This document shows, one piece after another, positions 43,398-51,957 of a stretch of DNA of 64,000 nucleotides. Source of the stretch: Chryseobacterium sp. (GTDB lineage: Bacteria; Bacteroidota; Bacteroidia; Flavobacteriales; Weeksellaceae); assembly GCA_031277615.1 (NCBI GenBank), contig JAITMC010000013.1:1-64000 (forward strand), written 5' to 3'. The notes under the pieces are model-generated. The model had not been told where the DNA came from. It saw only the letters and a list, made by a program, of their open reading frames with translations, and did not search any database. Positions within the stretch are counted from its first letter, which is position 1. Each line of letters begins with the position of its first letter. The position numbers and the translations under genes are program-made.

Positions 43398-43607
43398 TTA
43401 ATCTAATGTTATTGTAGCAACATGTTTTCCGTCATTACAAACTTGTGTATCGCCGGTATTTCCGGGTTTACCGTTAGGACCTGTTTCTGAAGTGGTTCTG
43501 ATATTGGTTTCACCAATAATCAATCCTCCGTTAATATTAGCCAGATTGCTCAATTTCTTGTTTTCTAATGAAGAAAAACCGCTCTTCATTCCTTGAAGCT
43601 TTTTCAT
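43398..43607 (-). CDS. Grasp-with-spasm RiPP precursor peptide
   Basis: A 69-residue peptide. The leader MKKLQGMKSGFSSLENKKLS ends in a double-glycine site ANINGG (Gly27-Gly28). The 41-residue core has Thr/Ser acceptors (NIRTTSETG, NTGDTQ) and acidic donors (Glu, Asp), one Cys in QVCNDG and ends ATITLD, fitting ester or amide cross-linking by the ATP-grasp enzyme. ATG at 43607 was chosen because it starts directly at the leader; the open frame to 43658 adds an unlikely basic extension. It is the first gene of the minus-strand cluster. No exporter with a C39 domain is encoded next to it. Confidence 0.85.
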   Translation of the reverse strand: MKKLQGMKSGFSSLENKKLSNLANINGGLIIGETNIRTTSETGPNGKPGNTGDTQVCNDGKHVATITLD

Positions 43608-43992
43608 AATGTAAATTATTTTAATTGATTTTCTCTTTTGCCATATAATCCCTGGCATGGGTTTGTGATCCTTTCATTCTATCCTATATTGTACACGTGA
43701 AGATAAAATTGGGGGAGTTGATCAACGTTGATGCTTCAAAACTAAAAATAATTAGTTCCCGTTTTAGGGAGTTTTTATGTAAATAATTTGTATTTTTTAA
43801 ATTGTACAATTCAGTATCCAAGGGAGATATATCGCTTTTAAAGATAGGGGAAGGAGAAGAATAGTTTGAAATAATTTGCATGATTTTTATAAAAATATCA
43901 TAGAAGTTGTACAATATGTACGACGTATTTTTTATTGCATGATTTTAAGATAAAACATACAATAAATAATTTTTGTAAAATATATGTACAAG
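43608..43992. promoter_or_regulatory. RiPP upstream region with palindromes and TGTAC motifs
   Basis: A 385-bp gap between the precursor start and the stop of the TPR/LuxR gene. A TAGTTTTG -7-like box (minus, 43737-43744) is followed by overlapping palindromes TTGATCAA (43718-43725) and TCAACGTTGA (43722-43731) near the expected transcription start. TGTAC occurs at 43690, 43803, 43908, 43917 and 43985, once within the perfect palindrome AATTGTACAATT (43800-43811). A minus frame at 43684-43914 is open but has no coding character. Confidence 0.45.
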
Positions 43993-45864
43993 TTAATGCA
44001 GCCTTGTACTGTTTTTAGGAAATATACCCTGAAAAAATGCATCCAGCGGGGTATTTTCATCCAGTCCGAATTTCTTTTTAAGCCTGTATTTGGTCATTCT
44101 TACACTTTTGGGTTCTACGTTCAGCAGGTTGGCGATCTGCTTGGTTTCCATGCCGAGATAGAGGTAGGCACAATACTTCAGGTCTAATGGAGTAAGCTTC
44201 TGACGGGCTTTTTCATTGATGTGCTTAAAGAAATCCGGATGCAGCTCCTGGATTCTGAATGTGGTTTTTTCAAAATCCTGATCTACACGGTTTTCTTCCT
44301 TTACAACCTGCCGGATGTTGATATCGGTATCAGAAAGCTGGGTCTGAAGCTGCTGAAGGACTTTATTTTTATGCTGAATGTGCAGCTGGCTGGCCAGCAC
44401 CTCGCTTTGAAGCTTCTGCTGTTGCAGCGTAAGAAGTTCCTCTTCTGCCTTTAATCTGGCCTGTTCCTCTTCCTGAAGTTGTACCTGCATTTCCGCTTCA
44501 TGCTTTTCGGTGTTAAGCTTTTTCTCTCTTTCTATGGAGTAGCGCAGCTTGTAATGGTAGGACCGGAACATAAAGAATGCCCCGATCAGCCCTATGATTC
44601 CCAATCCTATATATAAGAACTTTTCTTTCTTCAGGCTGTCTGCTTTTTCGTTCAGGACCAGCAGTTCGGCTTCTTTCTTTTGAGACTGATACTGTGCTTC
44701 CAGCCTTTTGGCGGTTTCCACCTGGTTTTCATCGTACAGAAGGCCGTTATATTCCGTAAGTTTAGATTGGTACTCATAGGCTTTCTGATAATTCTGCTGC
44801 CTGGCATACAATTGAGCCAGATCATTCACGACGCTGATCATGATATGGTAATAGATAGGCTTCTGGGTAAGCAGTAAGTGTTCAGATTTCAGGAGATACT
44901 GCTCGGCAAGGGCATCGTTATGATCCCGTGTGGCAAGATTGCTCAATATACCCAATGCTCCTGCCTGGATATTCTGTTTGTAGGTTGTATTTTCTGTAAG
45001 ATCTAAAATTTCTTTGGTCTTATTCTGAAGCTCGGTCCGGATTTCCGGAGTGATTTCCGGATAGCTGAGGTAGTAATTGCTGAGATTGAGCAGAGCCAGC
45101 GCATGGGCATAATCAGAAACATGTCCCGGAAACTCATGATATAAGGAAACTGCCTTTTTGCACATTTCTATAACAGGTTCCAGATCTTTTAAGTCTTTTG
45201 TTTTATCATACCGGAAAGAATAGCAGACAGCCATCGCAGAATAGGCAGAGCTCAGCATGTTTTTATTTCCCGATTTCTGAGCCAGATCAATCGCTTTCTG
45301 AGCATATTGGGTAGCACTTTTGGCATCATTCCATTCAGCATAAATTCCATAGAGGAGATAATTCAGCTTGGCATTCAGAAGAATTTCGGAGGGATATTTT
45401 TCTACTTCAGGAAGTGTTTTCTGGATGAGTTTGATGGTGTTTTCAGATTCCCCAAGAACATTACTGTAGTAAATATTAAGGTAAGCAGCGTAGAGAGCGG
45501 CTGTTTTATCCCTGCTTTTTTGGGCAACAGTATTGGCGGCATCAATAATTGCCGGAACCTGGCCGTATTCGGATTGGTTGAGCTTTATAATTCCTTTTTG
45601 TGAAAGGGCTTTTACTTCTTCTGTGTAATGATGCTCAGTTCGGGCAAGTTCAATCTGCTGCTGAACATATTTCTCAGCGGTGGAATACTGGTCACTGACC
45701 CTGTAGTATTCCGTAAGCTCATTATAAATTTTAAATTTTTCAGAGGATGAAATACTGCTTCTGCTCAGCTGATCTTTTAAACCGTCAATGAATGAATTCT
45801 GAGCAGTACACAGCATACCGGCAAAGGAAAAAAGAAAAGATAAAAAAGCGTATTTCAGTTTCAT
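43993..45864 (-). CDS. TPR-containing LuxR-type transcriptional regulator
   Basis: A 623-residue sensor-regulator. A signal peptide (MKLKYAFLSFLFSFAGMLCTAQ) is followed by a periplasmic array of TPR-like helices (about 25-410), one membrane helix (FLYIGLGIIGLIGAFFMF, about 430-448), a coiled coil rich in E, Q and L (about 455-525), and a C-terminal LuxR-type helix-turn-helix (LTPLDLKYCAYLYLGMETKQIANLLNVEPKSVRMTKYRLKKKFG, quoted here by its ends: LTPLDLKY to KKKFG). This topology is common in Bacteroidota. The frame stays open to 46143, but ATG at 45864 begins the signal peptide. It may regulate the adjacent RiPP operon, which is inference. Confidence 0.85.
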   Translation of the reverse strand: MKLKYAFLSFLFSFAGMLCTAQNSFIDGLKDQLSRSSISSSEKFKIYNELTEYYRVSDQYSTAEKYVQQQIELARTEHHYTEEVKALSQKGIIKLNQSEYGQVPAIIDAANTVAQKSRDKTAALYAAYLNIYYSNVLGESENTIKLIQKTLPEVEKYPSEILLNAKLNYLLYGIYAEWNDAKSATQYAQKAIDLAQKSGNKNMLSSAYSAMAVCYSFRYDKTKDLKDLEPVIEMCKKAVSLYHEFPGHVSDYAHALALLNLSNYYLSYPEITPEIRTELQNKTKEILDLTENTTYKQNIQAGALGILSNLATRDHNDALAEQYLLKSEHLLLTQKPIYYHIMISVVNDLAQLYARQQNYQKAYEYQSKLTEYNGLLYDENQVETAKRLEAQYQSQKKEAELLVLNEKADSLKKEKFLYIGLGIIGLIGAFFMFRSYHYKLRYSIEREKKLNTEKHEAEMQVQLQEEEQARLKAEEELLTLQQQKLQSEVLASQLHIQHKNKVLQQLQTQLSDTDINIRQVVKEENRVDQDFEKTTFRIQELHPDFFKHINEKARQKLTPLDLKYCAYLYLGMETKQIANLLNVEPKSVRMTKYRLKKKFGLDENTPLDAFFQGIFPKNSTRLH

Positions 45865-46161
45865 AAGGTGAAAGTACAAAAATTGTAGACACATACCTGT
45901 CACAAAGCAAAAATCAGAAATAGGGTGTTGTTTGCAATTGTTTGTTTGATAAGTAATTATGATTATCTGTAGACGCTTTGTAGTCATCATAAAATAAAGC
46001 TGAAGTTGTTTTGTAGGAGTCCTGAAAATGGAAATACGTTTTTTCTTTTGCAATTTTGAAACCGGCAATTTCAAATCATAACATCCGCATGATAAATAGC
46101 CAACGAACTGGAGCACCTTATGAAAACACACAATGAAACACAATTTAATTAGTCTTAAAAT

Positions 46162-46338
46162 ATGAAAAAAACATTAGGAATCATTCTGATCATCATAGGC
46201 TTCTGCCTTACAGTGGTGGTGAAAATAGGCCCGTCGAAGGAAACTTCATGGGTATTCGGATATGGAGATCTGCCGCCAATGTTTTTGGCTGCCGCCCTTA
46301 TTATTCCGGGGCTGGTCCTGTATAATAAAAACCGGTAA
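46162..46338 (+). CDS. Small two-helix membrane protein (58 residues)
   Basis: MKKTLGIILIIIGFCLTVVV opens a 58-residue frame with a second hydrophobic segment (PPMFLAAALIIPGLVLY) and a basic end YNKNR. Helix-loop-helix with a GYGDLPP loop. The clear initial Met-Lys-Lys, codon use like its neighbours and a clean stop support it as a real gene. Function unknown. Confidence 0.6.
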   Translation: MKKTLGIILIIIGFCLTVVVKIGPSKETSWVFGYGDLPPMFLAAALIIPGLVLYNKNR

Positions 46339-46419
46339 ACAACAGGATAGAATAGCTATAATCATGAAAGTGGCTGGTATATTCTGAAATCAGATAGGCT
46401 GCTTTCATAGGATAAAAAG

Positions 46420-46427
46420 TAATTTTG
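46420..46427 (+). promoter_or_regulatory. Candidate -7 box for the DUF4303 gene
   Basis: TAATTTTG fits TAnnTTTG; 24 nt before the ATG at 46452. It overlaps the TTG at 46425, so translation from that codon is unlikely. Confidence 0.45.
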
Positions 46428-46451
46428 CCGACCATTATTAATATAAAAAGT

Positions 46452-46988
46452 ATGGACTTTGAAAACCTGAAACAACAGATAGAAGATGCCGCCAGAAATG
46501 CATTTTCTGAAGGATACCGGAAGCATGGAGCCGAAAAGATTTACAGTTTTGCCCTGTACAGCGATGAGGGAGCAATGACGGTATGTCCGGCTGTGAATAC
46601 TCTGAAAAACATGGAAAATGCAGATGAAGATGATTTCCTTTACTATAAATACGAACCCGCTGAATGGGCATATGAAATGGATGGTGCAGAAGATCAGTTT
46701 GACGATATTTGTACGCTTCTCAGGACTGAACTTGAAAAGAACATGGATGACGACGAATGGTTTGAAGTATTTCAGAATAAACTGTACACAACCTGTATTG
46801 AGGTACTGGAAAAGCTTAAAAATGAAAATTTTTTCAGAAACATCACCGGAGAAGATATTTTCCTGATCTTTACCGTCTCGGATTATGAATTTGAGCGGGA
46901 GGAACTCAGGAAGATCATCACGAGGCTTAATGACAATGCCTATAAAGATGAATATCTGGGCTGGATGGATACCTGGGGAACCTATTGA
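46452..46988 (+). CDS. DUF4303 family protein
   Basis: A 178-residue soluble acidic protein. KIYSFALYSDEGAMTVCPAVNTL at about residues 28-50 and the later FLIFTVSDYEF fit DUF4303, a family of unknown function. No signal peptide. It is followed after 38 nt by a DMP19-like gene and a pair of membrane proteins in the same direction. Families of this shape are often seen among immunity-type proteins, but no toxin gene is next to it here. Confidence 0.75.
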   Translation: MDFENLKQQIEDAARNAFSEGYRKHGAEKIYSFALYSDEGAMTVCPAVNTLKNMENADEDDFLYYKYEPAEWAYEMDGAEDQFDDICTLLRTELEKNMDDDEWFEVFQNKLYTTCIEVLEKLKNENFFRNITGEDIFLIFTVSDYEFEREELRKIITRLNDNAYKDEYLGWMDTWGTY

Positions 46989-47026
46989 AAAATCAACTAA
47001 CCATGAAAACTCAATAAAATACACCT

Positions 47027-47569
47027 ATGAAACTGAATAAAATAATAGTATCGGATACTTCCTTCAATAGTGCGGAGCCTTATGACATTATTTTTTCCAA
47101 TATTTCCGTTGTGAATCTTTTGGAAGAAGAGGGAGTGGATATTGATAACATCCACGAAGATTCTGTCACCAGCTATTATATCGATTATTACCTTGCCCAA
47201 TACAAAAACGGAAATTTTTCCCAGTTTGTATGGAACACCGGATGGTCTCCAAAGTTGAATGAAGCGATCAGAAAAGGTCTGGAAAAAATAGGAGCAGAAC
47301 AGCATCTGGCCCTATTCAACGGACAATGCTCGAAAGTGGAAGATCTGGATGCAGCAACACTTCAGAAATTTCTGGAAAGCGAATATTTCGGACCTAATCC
47401 CACCAGGGACCAGCTGAAAAACAGTGATTTCTACAGCCTGGAAGAAGACCTGTTGAGTTTGAACGCCCAATGGCTGAAAAATCATCCTGATTTGCAGGTG
47501 CTTTCTATTGAGAATATGTTTCAGGAGCTGGAGAGATTCATCGGAAGACCTGTCAGCAGAGAGAACTGA
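47027..47569 (+). CDS. DMP19-like (DUF4375) protein
   Basis: A 180-residue soluble acidic protein. DYYLAQYKNGNFSQFVWNTGW at about residues 53-74 and the helical surroundings fit the DMP19/DUF4375 family, named after a Neisseria DNA-mimic protein. The high Asp/Glu content is consistent with that but does not prove DNA mimicry. Same strand and close spacing to the DUF4303 gene suggest cotranscription. Confidence 0.7.
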   Translation: MKLNKIIVSDTSFNSAEPYDIIFSNISVVNLLEEEGVDIDNIHEDSVTSYYIDYYLAQYKNGNFSQFVWNTGWSPKLNEAIRKGLEKIGAEQHLALFNGQCSKVEDLDAATLQKFLESEYFGPNPTRDQLKNSDFYSLEEDLLSLNAQWLKNHPDLQVLSIENMFQELERFIGRPVSREN

Positions 47570-47679
47570 TCAGAATTCATGCATTTAAAAAAACGAGAGT
47601 AAAGGGAAGAAATTACCCCGCCAGTAACCATAAAAACACATCATCATATACCTTTAAAACAATCAATAAAATATTATTT

Positions 47680-48144
47680 ATGAATACCTACAAGCACTAC
47701 AGACAGGACGGAAACCTTTATATCTTCAAAAATCAGCCCGTATTTATCACCATTATTGCAGTTCTGATGTTTGCCGCAGCTGTCATGGTATACAGAATTA
47801 AAATACCTTTACTGGCTTTGTTTCTGTTTGTTCTGGGCGTGTTGATCATTATTAATTTCTTTACTAAAAAATTCATTATTGATCCGGTCAGGAAGACGAT
47901 CACCGGGAAACATACGATTTTTGTTTCGGCAAAAACCTATGACATTAAAGATTTTTCCAACTTCGAGGTCTATACAACGAAGTATATGGGATTTATCACG
48001 ACCAACGTTATTCTGAGCATCCATTTTAATGTCAACGGGAAAGATCAGAAACTCACCATAGGCCAATCTGTCACCCAGCGCGGGATCCAGAAAATGGTAA
48101 ATGAGACGGAAGATATCATGGGACTCAATGAAAATAGACGATGA
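47680..48144 (+). CDS. Membrane protein with PH-like C-terminus
   Basis: A 154-residue protein with two adjacent membrane helices (about 28-44 and 47-63) followed by a beta-rich cytoplasmic domain (FIIDPVRKTITGKHTIFVSAKTYDI onwards). Its stop overlaps the next start (ATGA). I do not recognise a named family; the layout is like small bacterial PH-domain membrane proteins. Confidence 0.65.
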   Translation: MNTYKHYRQDGNLYIFKNQPVFITIIAVLMFAAAVMVYRIKIPLLALFLFVLGVLIIINFFTKKFIIDPVRKTITGKHTIFVSAKTYDIKDFSNFEVYTTKYMGFITTNVILSIHFNVNGKDQKLTIGQSVTQRGIQKMVNETEDIMGLNENRR

Positions 48145-48665
48145 ATACCACAGACCGTTACCGGTTCAGCCGAAGCGGAAATGAAATAAGCTTTATGCCC
48201 AACTATCATTTTCTGCGGACATTAGTAGGGTGGCTGGGACTGGGAATCATTGCCCTTCCGGTGATCCTGTACTTTTTCAGGGGGAAAATGTCAGGGGACA
48301 ATTTTAAGATCGCTTTGGGAATATGGATATTGTATATGCTGTATTTTCTGTTCGACCTGTTTTTCAGGATTCCCGTGAAATTTATTTTCGACCAATCAGA
48401 ACAATGTATTTACAGAAAACAGGTTTTCACCAAAAAACTCATGAAATTTGAAGAGATGACGTATTTCATCAGCGAAGATAACGGAGGCTATTTTTATGTG
48501 ATCGGGAAAAAAAGAAACCAGTTTGTTAAAAGCTACAGGATCAGCAATTATTTTTCAGGATCGAAAGCTTCAGAAAAAAGAGAAGAGGAATATATCCGCG
48601 AGATATTATGTCCTGTACTGGAAGCGGTGGGAGTTCCTTTTGGGCCCGCTGAGAGCAATAGGTAA
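48141..48665 (+). CDS. Membrane protein, partner of the preceding gene
   Basis: A 174-residue protein with two membrane helices (about 27-46 and 56-77) and a C-terminal domain beginning VKFIFDQSEQCIYRKQVF, the same overall design as the preceding protein. The ATGA overlap implies translational coupling and possibly a heteromeric pair. Function unknown. Confidence 0.65.
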   Translation: MNTTDRYRFSRSGNEISFMPNYHFLRTLVGWLGLGIIALPVILYFFRGKMSGDNFKIALGIWILYMLYFLFDLFFRIPVKFIFDQSEQCIYRKQVFTKKLMKFEEMTYFISEDNGGYFYVIGKKRNQFVKSYRISNYFSGSKASEKREEEYIREILCPVLEAVGVPFGPAESNR

Positions 48666-48699
48666 TTTTTAGAAAAGGAATGAATAAGGATAAAATAAG

Positions 48700-48737
48700 G
48701 CTCGGGCTGTTCCGGAGGAACAGCCCGAGCTATTTTT
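48700..48737. terminator. Bidirectional terminator
   Basis: A perfect 14-bp GC-rich stem (48700-48713 with 48717-48730), GGA loop, then TATTTTTATT on the plus strand and an AT-rich run on the other. It lies between convergent stops at 48665 and 48756. Confidence 0.85.
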
Positions 48738-48755
48738 ATTAATGATCAGAAAATC

Positions 48756-49703
48756 TTAATTAGCTAAGATTCTTTTTACCGCTTCTTTTACCGCAGCAGC
48801 ATCGATCTTGTATTTCTTCATCAGTTCAGCCGGCGTAGCAGATTCACCGAAAGTATCATTTACCGCCACAAATTCCTGTCTTGTAGGTCTTCTTCTTGCA
48901 AGCATTCCCGCAACAGATTCTCCTAAACCACCAAGATAATTGTGCTCTTCCGCAGTGACAATTTTTCCTGTTTTTTCAACAGATTTTAAGATGATCTCTT
49001 CATCAAGAGGCTTGATCGTGTGGATGTTGATCACTTCACATGAAATACCTTCTTTTTCAAGCTCATCAGCTGCTACAAGAGATTCCCATACCAGGTGTCC
49101 CGTTGCAACGATCGTTACGTCCGTACCTTCCTGAAGCATAATTCCTTTACCGATTTCGAAAGGCATATCTTCCGGAATAAATACAGGAACGGTAGGTCTT
49201 CCGAATCTTAAATATACAGGACCTTCGTGTTCAGCAATAGCAATCGTGGCAGCTTTGGTCTGGTTGTAATCACATGGGTTGATCACCGTCATCCCAGGAA
49301 GCATTTTCATCATACCGATATCTTCCAGAACCTGGTGTGTGGCTCCGTCTTCACCCAGCGTAAGACCGGCATGGGAAGCACAGATCTTTACATTTTTACC
49401 GGAATAGGCGATAGACTGACGGATCTGGTCATATACTCTTGACGTAGAGAAGTTTGCAAAAGTTCCTGTAAAAGGAATCTTTCCTGTGATGCTTAAACCT
49501 GCTGCAAGACCCATCATATTCGCTTCAGCGATACCTACCTGGAAGAATCTTTCCGGAGCTTTCTCAATGAATTTTTCCATTTTCAAAGAACCGATAAGGT
49601 CTGCACAAAGAGCTACTACATTAGGATTTTTATCAGCAAGTTCTGCCAATCCGGCTCCGAATCCTGAACGTGTATCCTTTTTTTCTGTATATGTATATTT
49701 CAT
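48756..49703 (-). CDS. Transketolase, C-terminal (pyrimidine-binding) subunit
   Basis: The 315-residue product is the second half of a split transketolase: pyrimidine-binding and C-terminal domains, with [19 protein letters not shown] near residue 53 (the Glu that activates thiamine diphosphate) and [16 protein letters not shown] near 117. Together with the N-terminal subunit encoded just upstream it interconverts sugar phosphates in the non-oxidative pentose phosphate pathway. The gap to the partner gene is 29 nt. Confidence 0.93.
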   Translation of the reverse strand: MKYTYTEKKDTRSGFGAGLAELADKNPNVVALCADLIGSLKMEKFIEKAPERFFQVGIAEANMMGLAAGLSITGKIPFTGTFANFSTSRVYDQIRQSIAYSGKNVKICASHAGLTLGEDGATHQVLEDIGMMKMLPGMTVINPCDYNQTKAATIAIAEHEGPVYLRFGRPTVPVFIPEDMPFEIGKGIMLQEGTDVTIVATGHLVWESLVAADELEKEGISCEVINIHTIKPLDEEIILKSVEKTGKIVTAEEHNYLGGLGESVAGMLARRRPTRQEFVAVNDTFGESATPAELMKKYKIDAAAVKEAVKRILAN

Positions 49704-49732
49704 TTTTATTTTTTTAATCGGATGTTAAGAAA

Positions 49733-50584
49733 TTAGTAATCTGCCGGAGCTTCTAAATACAATTGTTTGAATGCGGAATCAAGTTGCTCGTCATTCGGAG
49801 CTTTTCCGTGCCATGCGTGAGTTCCCATCATATAGTCAACTCCGTATCCCATTTCCGTGTGAAGGATAATCGCTACCGGTTTTCCTTTTCCTGTTTCAGT
49901 TTTTGCTTTCTCAAGAATAGCGATAACGGCTTCAAGGTCGTTTCCGTTTTTCTCTTCAAGAACAATCCATCCGAATGCTTCAAGTTTGGCATGAAGATTA
50001 CCCAGGCTTAATACATCATCTGTATCACCGTCAATCTGACGTCCGTTATAGTCAATAGTAGAAATGATGTTGTCTACTTTTTTAGCAGCAGCATACATCA
50101 GAGCTTCCCAGATCTGGCCTTCCTGAAGTTCGCCATCCCCGTGAAGAGAGTAAACAAGAGACTGCTCTCCGTCTAATTTTTTACCTTCAGCCACACCAAG
50201 GGCTACAGAAAGTCCCTGTCCAAGAGAACCGGAAGCGATTCTGATTCCCGGAAGCCCTTCATGAGTAGTAGGGTGCCCCTGTAATCTTGAATCTAATTTT
50301 CTGAATGTTCTCAGTTCATCTACCGGAAAGAAACCAAATCTAGCTAAAGTAGAATAGAAAACCGGAGAAATGTGTCCGTTTGAAAGGTAGAAATGATCCT
50401 CGTTTTTCCCTTCCATCGTGAAAGGAAGCTTGTAGTTCATTACCTTTCCGTAAAGTGCTGTGAAGAACTCCGTACAGCCTAAACTTCCGCCCGGATGTCC
50501 TGAATTTACAGCGTGAACCATTCTTAAAATGTCTCTTCTGATCTGCGTAGTAAGAGATTTTAACTCTTCAATACTTTTACTCAT
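49733..50584 (-). CDS. Transketolase, N-terminal (diphosphate-binding) subunit
   Basis: The 283-residue first half of a split transketolase. It has the substrate and cofactor motifs HPGGSLGCTEF near residue 31, GHISPVFY near 70, and the thiamine-diphosphate GDGELQEGQIWEAL motif near 150 followed by NGRQIDGD. Split two-gene transketolases occur in many bacteria; both subunits are needed for activity. Confidence 0.93.
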   Translation of the reverse strand: MSKSIEELKSLTTQIRRDILRMVHAVNSGHPGGSLGCTEFFTALYGKVMNYKLPFTMEGKNEDHFYLSNGHISPVFYSTLARFGFFPVDELRTFRKLDSRLQGHPTTHEGLPGIRIASGSLGQGLSVALGVAEGKKLDGEQSLVYSLHGDGELQEGQIWEALMYAAAKKVDNIISTIDYNGRQIDGDTDDVLSLGNLHAKLEAFGWIVLEEKNGNDLEAVIAILEKAKTETGKGKPVAIILHTEMGYGVDYMMGTHAWHGKAPNDEQLDSAFKQLYLEAPADY

Positions 50585-50640
50585 TATATCTGATTTATTT
50601 GCACGCGAATTTACAATTTTTTAATGGCTTATGGAAATGC

Positions 50641-50666
50641 AAAAATCCGGACCTAAGATCCGGATT
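50641..50666 (-). terminator. Terminator after the 50693 gene
   Basis: On the minus strand an 8-bp stem (50666-50659 with 50651-50644) and 7-nt loop, ending in a short T run. Confidence 0.6.
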
Positions 50667-50692
50667 CTGAATTATTTGAATATTTACTGCTT

Positions 50693-51211
50693 TTAACAGC
50701 CTTCATTAACGTAAACTGAGATTTCCGTTACAACGTTATTCACAAATTTAAAAGTAAGCTCTGTACCCGCATCATAATCCTCAAGATTAAAATATCCTGC
50801 ATCTTTAATACGTTTGCCGTTATCGTCCACTTCAGGACGGATACTGAATGTAGGATAATTTCTGTAGGTATTGATCAGTTCATCCCTGGTGCTTCCAACC
50901 CCTATTCCGCTTTTGGTTTTAAACTTTTTGCTGGTGGTGGTAATGCCGGTAATGGTAACAGCATTAGGTCTGGCTTCCCCTCCGTAGCCTTGGAAAACAT
51001 CAATATTAATACTTTCGCCGTTATACTTTATCGTATTTTTTACATCTCCCGTTGAAATTTTTATGGAAGTACCGGCTATTTTCTCCGCCTCACTTTTTTC
51101 CATAAAGATTTTAAAAGGTCCGATTCTTAATGTCGAAACTTCAAAATTTTCCTGTGCATTCATCATCCCGAAAGTCAATACGAAGATGAAAAGCGTAATC
51201 ATTTTTTTCAT
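50693..51211 (-). CDS. Hypothetical secreted protein
   Basis: A 172-residue exported protein with signal peptide MKKMITLFIFVLTFGMMNAQ. The mature domain has FKIFMEKSEAEKIAG, SGIGVGSTRDELINTYRNYP and ELTFKFVNNVVTEISVYV, a pattern like SmpA/BamE-style small envelope proteins in which a GxGSxxDEL segment precedes a strand-rich end. No further assignment. It is 29 nt downstream of the GDSL hydrolase gene. Confidence 0.65.
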   Translation of the reverse strand: MKKMITLFIFVLTFGMMNAQENFEVSTLRIGPFKIFMEKSEAEKIAGTSIKISTGDVKNTIKYNGESINIDVFQGYGGEARPNAVTITGITTTSKKFKTKSGIGVGSTRDELINTYRNYPTFSIRPEVDDNGKRIKDAGYFNLEDYDAGTELTFKFVNNVVTEISVYVNEGC

Positions 51212-51240
51212 AACTAATATAATGTATTTTTTTGAATTTT

Positions 51241-51930
51241 TTATTTTTTTCCTAATGTTTTATTGATGGCATTTTTAATCATGGGTTCCATGATGGCATA
51301 TCCTGCAGAAACCGGATGAATACCATCCTTTGAAAGCCCTTCACGCATTCCGCCTTTTGCATCCCGCATTGCCGTGTTATAGTCTACAAATAAGAACTGG
51401 TTGCTGCCTGCATACTGTTTTAATCTGTTGTTCAGGGCATCTACTTTTTGGGGAATGTCCGTTATTTCTTTACGCCAGGGAAATGCTGCGGCGGGCAATA
51501 CGGAAGCAATAATTACTTTAATGCCGTTGTTCCGGGCAATATCAGCCATAGCTTTGATATTATTAAAAGTGAAATCAGGATCATAAATACCCGTATTCTG
51601 AGCAATATCATTGGTTCCCGCATTAATGATTACCAGCTTTGGTTTTAATGCGACAACGTCATTCTGAAAACGCAGCAACATCTGTGATGTAGTCTGTCCG
51701 CTGATTCCTCTGCCTGTGTAATGGTTTTCAGTGAAAAACTCCGGATGACTCTTTACCCAGCCTTCTGTAATGGAATTGCCCATAAAAACAACATCCACTT
51801 TTCTCTTTGAACTCAAAATGCCTGTATTTTCATCTTTGTATCTGGCAATATTGGCAAAATCAACGGCATTCTGTGCGTTTACAAACGTCCCTGTAATCAG
51901 GCTAAAGGCCAGAAAAACGAATAATTTCAT
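51241..51930 (-). CDS. SGNH/GDSL-type hydrolase
   Basis: A 229-residue secreted esterase-fold protein: signal peptide to about residue 19, then the catalytic blocks VVFMGNSITEGW (block I Ser), GRGISGQTTSQML (block II Gly), INAGTNDIAQN (block III Asn) and DGIHPVSAGYAIM (block V Asp and His). All catalytic residues are present. Related proteins deacetylate or cleave esters from carbohydrates or lipids; the substrate here is unknown. It is followed by the 50693 gene in the same direction. Confidence 0.88.
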   Translation of the reverse strand: MKLFVFLAFSLITGTFVNAQNAVDFANIARYKDENTGILSSKRKVDVVFMGNSITEGWVKSHPEFFTENHYTGRGISGQTTSQMLLRFQNDVVALKPKLVIINAGTNDIAQNTGIYDPDFTFNNIKAMADIARNNGIKVIIASVLPAAAFPWRKEITDIPQKVDALNNRLKQYAGSNQFLFVDYNTAMRDAKGGMREGLSKDGIHPVSAGYAIMEPMIKNAINKTLGKK

Positions 51931-51957
51931 GACTGATATTTTTGTGGTTACTTTTGA

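Noticed and set aside
43658-43658. Longer start for the RiPP precursor
   Set aside because: The extra 17 residues are basic and unlike known leaders; the ATG at 43607 starts directly at a typical MKKL leader.
43684-43914. 76-codon minus-strand ORF upstream of the RiPP precursor
   Set aside because: No coding character or motifs, and it covers the palindromes and -7-like box expected of a promoter region.
46362-47024. Minus-strand open frame of 220 codons over the DUF4303 gene
   Set aside because: The plus strand has a recognisable family, a promoter box and a proper ATG; the minus frame is rich in Phe/Ile as expected of an antisense shadow.
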